Below, piece by piece: positions 35,274 to 37,919 of a stretch of 37,919 bases of DNA. Made by a program: the position numbers and the translations under genes. The DNA is taken from the NCBI GenBank assembly GCA_029882515.1, contig JAOUKN010000010.1, forward strand, positions 1 to 37,919, read 5' to 3'. The stretch is from Candidatus Bathyarchaeota archaeon. Lineage in GTDB: Archaea > Thermoproteota > Bathyarchaeia > Bathyarchaeales > Bathyarchaeaceae. Positions within the stretch are counted from its first letter, which is position 1. Every line of letters starts with the position of its first letter. Under the pieces are notes generated by a model. It did no database searches. It was given only the letters and a program-made list of their open reading frames with translations, and was not told the DNA's origin.

Positions 35274-36725
35274 ATGTCGGATTTTGATGGGAAGAAACCG
35301 CGAAGTAGCAAGGAATTCGCTAGGTTGCTTGCGCTTGCAAAGCGTAGAGAAGTTGAGGTGAAAAAAGCGAGGGGAAGTAGATCGACAAAACCGACAGTTT
35401 CAGGTACAGCAAGAATAATGAACGTGCACCGTGATACGCTTTATAAGTGGATGGCTGAGTTTGGCGTTAATTTTGAAGGTGTGGGTGAAAGGGAGGTGCC
35501 TTCGCCATTGGTGAGAAAGGAGGTTGCTCCTTATACCTACCTTATTGGCGAGGCTTTTATTGGGGAAGGAACTGAGGTGGCTCATGTTGATTTGATAATT
35601 GGTGACAAAGCAGGTCCTGTAGGAGAAGCTTTCGCTAATGGTTTGTCTAATTTGTCTGCGGGACATACTCCACTTCTGGCTGTTATTAGACCCAATCTTC
35701 CTCCTAAACCGCACACCCTTCTAGTTCCAAAGGTCACTGTAAAAAATCTTGAAGATACGGGCAAAATTTTTGGTCCTGCTCAGGCTGCGGTGGCTAAAGC
35801 TGTTGCTGATTCAGTAGAAGAAGGGGTTATCCCTGAAGATAAACTTGAAGAATGGGTGATAATATGTAGTGTCTTTGTTCATCCGGATGCAAAAGATTAT
35901 CGTCGAATATACTCCTACAATTATGGAGCTACAAAACTCGCGCTAACAAGGGCTATGACCAGCTATCCGCCACTGAAGAAGATAATGTTTGACAAGGATC
36001 GTGCGAAGCATCCGATTATGGGGTTCAAGGTGCCTCGGCTGTGGAGACCGCCTTACCTACAAATTGCCTTTGATATTCCAAGCCTAGAGAGAACAAAGAA
36101 GATTATAAGTGGGACACCAAAAAGCGACAGAATCATTTTTGAAGTTGGCACTCCTCTGCTGAAGAAGTATGGAACGAGAGTAATTAGCGAACTTAGAGAA
36201 TTAGCCAAAGATACATTCATAGTGGCTGATCTAAAAACGCTTGACGTAGGAAAAGTAGAAGTTGACTTAGCTTTTGATGAAACTGCGGATGCTGTCGTGG
36301 CCTCCGGATTAGCCGTCAAAGAAACTATTGACAGGTTCATTTATGAAGCACATAGATTTGGAATCTATGCATACGTAGATATGATGAATGTTGCCACTCC
36401 AGTTCAAAAACTTAAAGCACTCGAACGTTTTCCAGATGTCATAATTCTACATCGTGGCATCGACGAGGAACTAACTGGAAAACCCCATTGGGAACTAATT
36501 CGAGAAATGCGACAAGCTTTCATTGACAAAAAATTCTTGGTGGCTGTTGCCGGTGGAATAACTCCAGAAACTGCACCAGATGCCCTCACAAGAGGGGCAG
36601 ATATTATTATCGTTGGAAGGTACATAACACAATCAAGAGACGTCGAACGTTCAGTTAGAGAATTCATAGAGATCACCAGAGGAATGAGAAGAGACATAGA
36701 CTTACTCAGAGAACACATAGAATAA
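35274..36725 (+). CDS. fae-hps: Formaldehyde-activating enzyme / 3-hexulose-6-phosphate synthase (Fae-Hps) with N-terminal HTH extension
   Basis: Fae: YLIGEAFIGEGTEVAHVDLIIGDKAGPVGEAFANGLSNLSAGHTPLLAV. Hps: VADLKTLDVGKVEVDLAFDETADAVVASG, VAGGITPETAPDALTRGADIIIVGRYIT. Preceded by ~80 aa with TARIMNVHRDTLYKWMAEFGVNF. ATG 35274 preferred over 35217. Confidence 0.92.
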   Translation: MSDFDGKKPRSSKEFARLLALAKRREVEVKKARGSRSTKPTVSGTARIMNVHRDTLYKWMAEFGVNFEGVGEREVPSPLVRKEVAPYTYLIGEAFIGEGTEVAHVDLIIGDKAGPVGEAFANGLSNLSAGHTPLLAVIRPNLPPKPHTLLVPKVTVKNLEDTGKIFGPAQAAVAKAVADSVEEGVIPEDKLEEWVIICSVFVHPDAKDYRRIYSYNYGATKLALTRAMTSYPPLKKIMFDKDRAKHPIMGFKVPRLWRPPYLQIAFDIPSLERTKKIISGTPKSDRIIFEVGTPLLKKYGTRVISELRELAKDTFIVADLKTLDVGKVEVDLAFDETADAVVASGLAVKETIDRFIYEAHRFGIYAYVDMMNVATPVQKLKALERFPDVIILHRGIDEELTGKPHWELIREMRQAFIDKKFLVAVAGGITPETAPDALTRGADIIIVGRYITQSRDVERSVREFIEITRGMRRDIDLLREHIE

Positions 36726-36904
36726 CATCCTTCTCTTACATTGTTTGAGGCAACAAGTCGAATAAAGAGTTATGAGACCTGCTGTAAAACTTCGTCTGCA
36801 AGATTCAAAAGGCTCAGAAGCAGAAATTCAAACTAGGGTAAGCTATATTGGAAGCTGATGTGTAAAAAATCCTTCTAGATTTCCCTTGAGCAAGTGATAA
36901 AAAC

Positions 36905-37919
36905 TTGAAAAGACTGAAAATCGCCTTGGTTCTTGTCCTACTGCTTGTAACAATAGAATTCCAGAGTTTTTGCCAAGTGAAAGGCGAGATAGGGGATGTA
37001 AACTTCACTGTTCGGATGACTGTTACTTACTCCAACAAAGGAACACAAACTTGGAACTTCACCGAAGCTGAACAATCGGTTAGTTTGTTTATGAACAATA
37101 CATGGCAGAATGTCCAGTTGTTAAATCATTCGTACTCACCTAAATCTATAAAGAATGATACTGATGGGAATCCGACTGCGGTTTTGCAATTTAAGTCACA
37201 ACTCACTTCAGGAGAGAACTTGAGCTATACTGTAACTTACGATGTTCTCTCTAGACCCCGACTCCTTCCCAGCATATCTGAAGAAGAATCTCAAACTCTC
37301 AACGAGATCCCCAACGAACTAAAAGAAAAATATACCAAAGCAGAAGGACCCTGGCTGACTAATGAAACGGAGCTTCAAGATTTAGCTTATGGCATAGCAG
37401 GAAATGAGACTAACGTTCTTACAATTGTAAAGAACCTTGCTGCTTGGATTGCTAACCAGAGTAACATCCGATATGAGACGCATGAAGTTCCTCTTTATCC
37501 CAATGAAACCTTAAAACGCAAAGAAGGTGATTGTGATGACAAGGCGATTCTACTTGTTACGTTATGTCGTATTTACGGGATTCCATCTTATCTTCAAGTA
37601 GGCTGCATATATAATCCCACATCTCCTCCTCTAAACGACACATATTGGCAAGGTCACGTAACAGTTATCTCAGAACGAATTTCGTGGCACGGATGGGCAA
37701 TTATATACATTCCTCCGTGGGAATGGCTGCCAGTCGACCTTACTTACGTGTTAGGAGGCACATCAGATCCACTTAGTAGAATAAGACAAGCAGCTGTAAC
37801 TTCGCAATGGGTAATTCAATACATGAACTTCACCAAGAGCGATTACGTGGCTTCATCTCGAAGCACAAGGGATTTCCTTCAACAAAATGACTTCTATATT
37901 TATGAAGAAGATGAGATGA
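36905..37919 (+). CDS. Secreted transglutaminase-like protein (3' end outside window)
   Basis: Open from TTG 36905 to the window end. Signal LKIALVLVLLLVTIEF; transglutaminase-core residues GDCDDKAILLVTLCRIYGIPSYLQVG ... WHGWAIIYIPPWEWLPVDLTYV. Not in the ORF track, which lists only stop-terminated ORFs. Confidence 0.82.
   Translation, partial: MKRLKIALVLVLLLVTIEFQSFCQVKGEIGDVNFTVRMTVTYSNKGTQTWNFTEAEQSVSLFMNNTWQNVQLLNHSYSPKSIKNDTDGNPTAVLQFKSQLTSGENLSYTVTYDVLSRPRLLPSISEEESQTLNEIPNELKEKYTKAEGPWLTNETELQDLAYGIAGNETNVLTIVKNLAAWIANQSNIRYETHEVPLYPNETLKRKEGDCDDKAILLVTLCRIYGIPSYLQVGCIYNPTSPPLNDTYWQGHVTVISERISWHGWAIIYIPPWEWLPVDLTYVLGGTSDPLSRIRQAAVTSQWVIQYMNFTKSDYVASSRSTRDFLQQNDFYIYEEDEM

Noticed and set aside
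36769-36857. Small ORF MRPAVKLRLQDSKGSEAEIQTRVSYIGS between fae-hps and the transglutaminase gene
   Set aside because: Too short, with no supporting ribosome-binding or conservation evidence.
1-37919. CRISPR arrays, tRNA/rRNA genes, insertion sequences, toxin-antitoxin or defence islands
   Set aside because: No spaced direct repeats, no T-loop-like motifs in plausible tRNA context, no transposase or cas-like protein recognised anywhere in the window.

Overview
The window is an archaeal chromosomal segment. A TACK lineage close to Bathyarchaeia is my inference from gene content, not something I could test. Most of it is core information-processing and central-metabolism genes. These include rpoB, an unsplit rpoA (A'+A''), rpl30e and nusA; a tusA/iscS-like/iscU/small Cys-protein cluster; and an S6e, aIF2-gamma, PIN, RpoE', Spt4, dephospho-CoA kinase operon. 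Also present are FAU-1, RtcA, SurE, formamidase, an OYE-type oxidoreductase, acylphosphatase, an M20 peptidase, EVE plus GuaA, PyrF, UDG family 4, SufS, Fae-Hps, and two secreted proteins. I found no CRISPR array, tRNA, rRNA or intact IS element. The observations most worth follow-up are: (1) an IscS-like protein whose PLP-binding Lys region reads S-S-N-D (Lys to Asp), in a cluster with TusA, IscU and an unlisted 59-aa Cys-rich protein, while a SufS that keeps the SGHK motif is encoded about 25 kb away; (2) a Fae-Hps bifunctional enzyme with an extra N-terminal region of about 80 aa containing a Fis-like helix-turn-helix; (3) a two-gene module of a coiled-coil ArsR protein and an unknown partner, with a palindrome near the expected start site; (4) an EVE-domain gene overlapping an enlarged GMP synthase gene; (5) several short or interrupted ORFs missing from the supplied ORF track.
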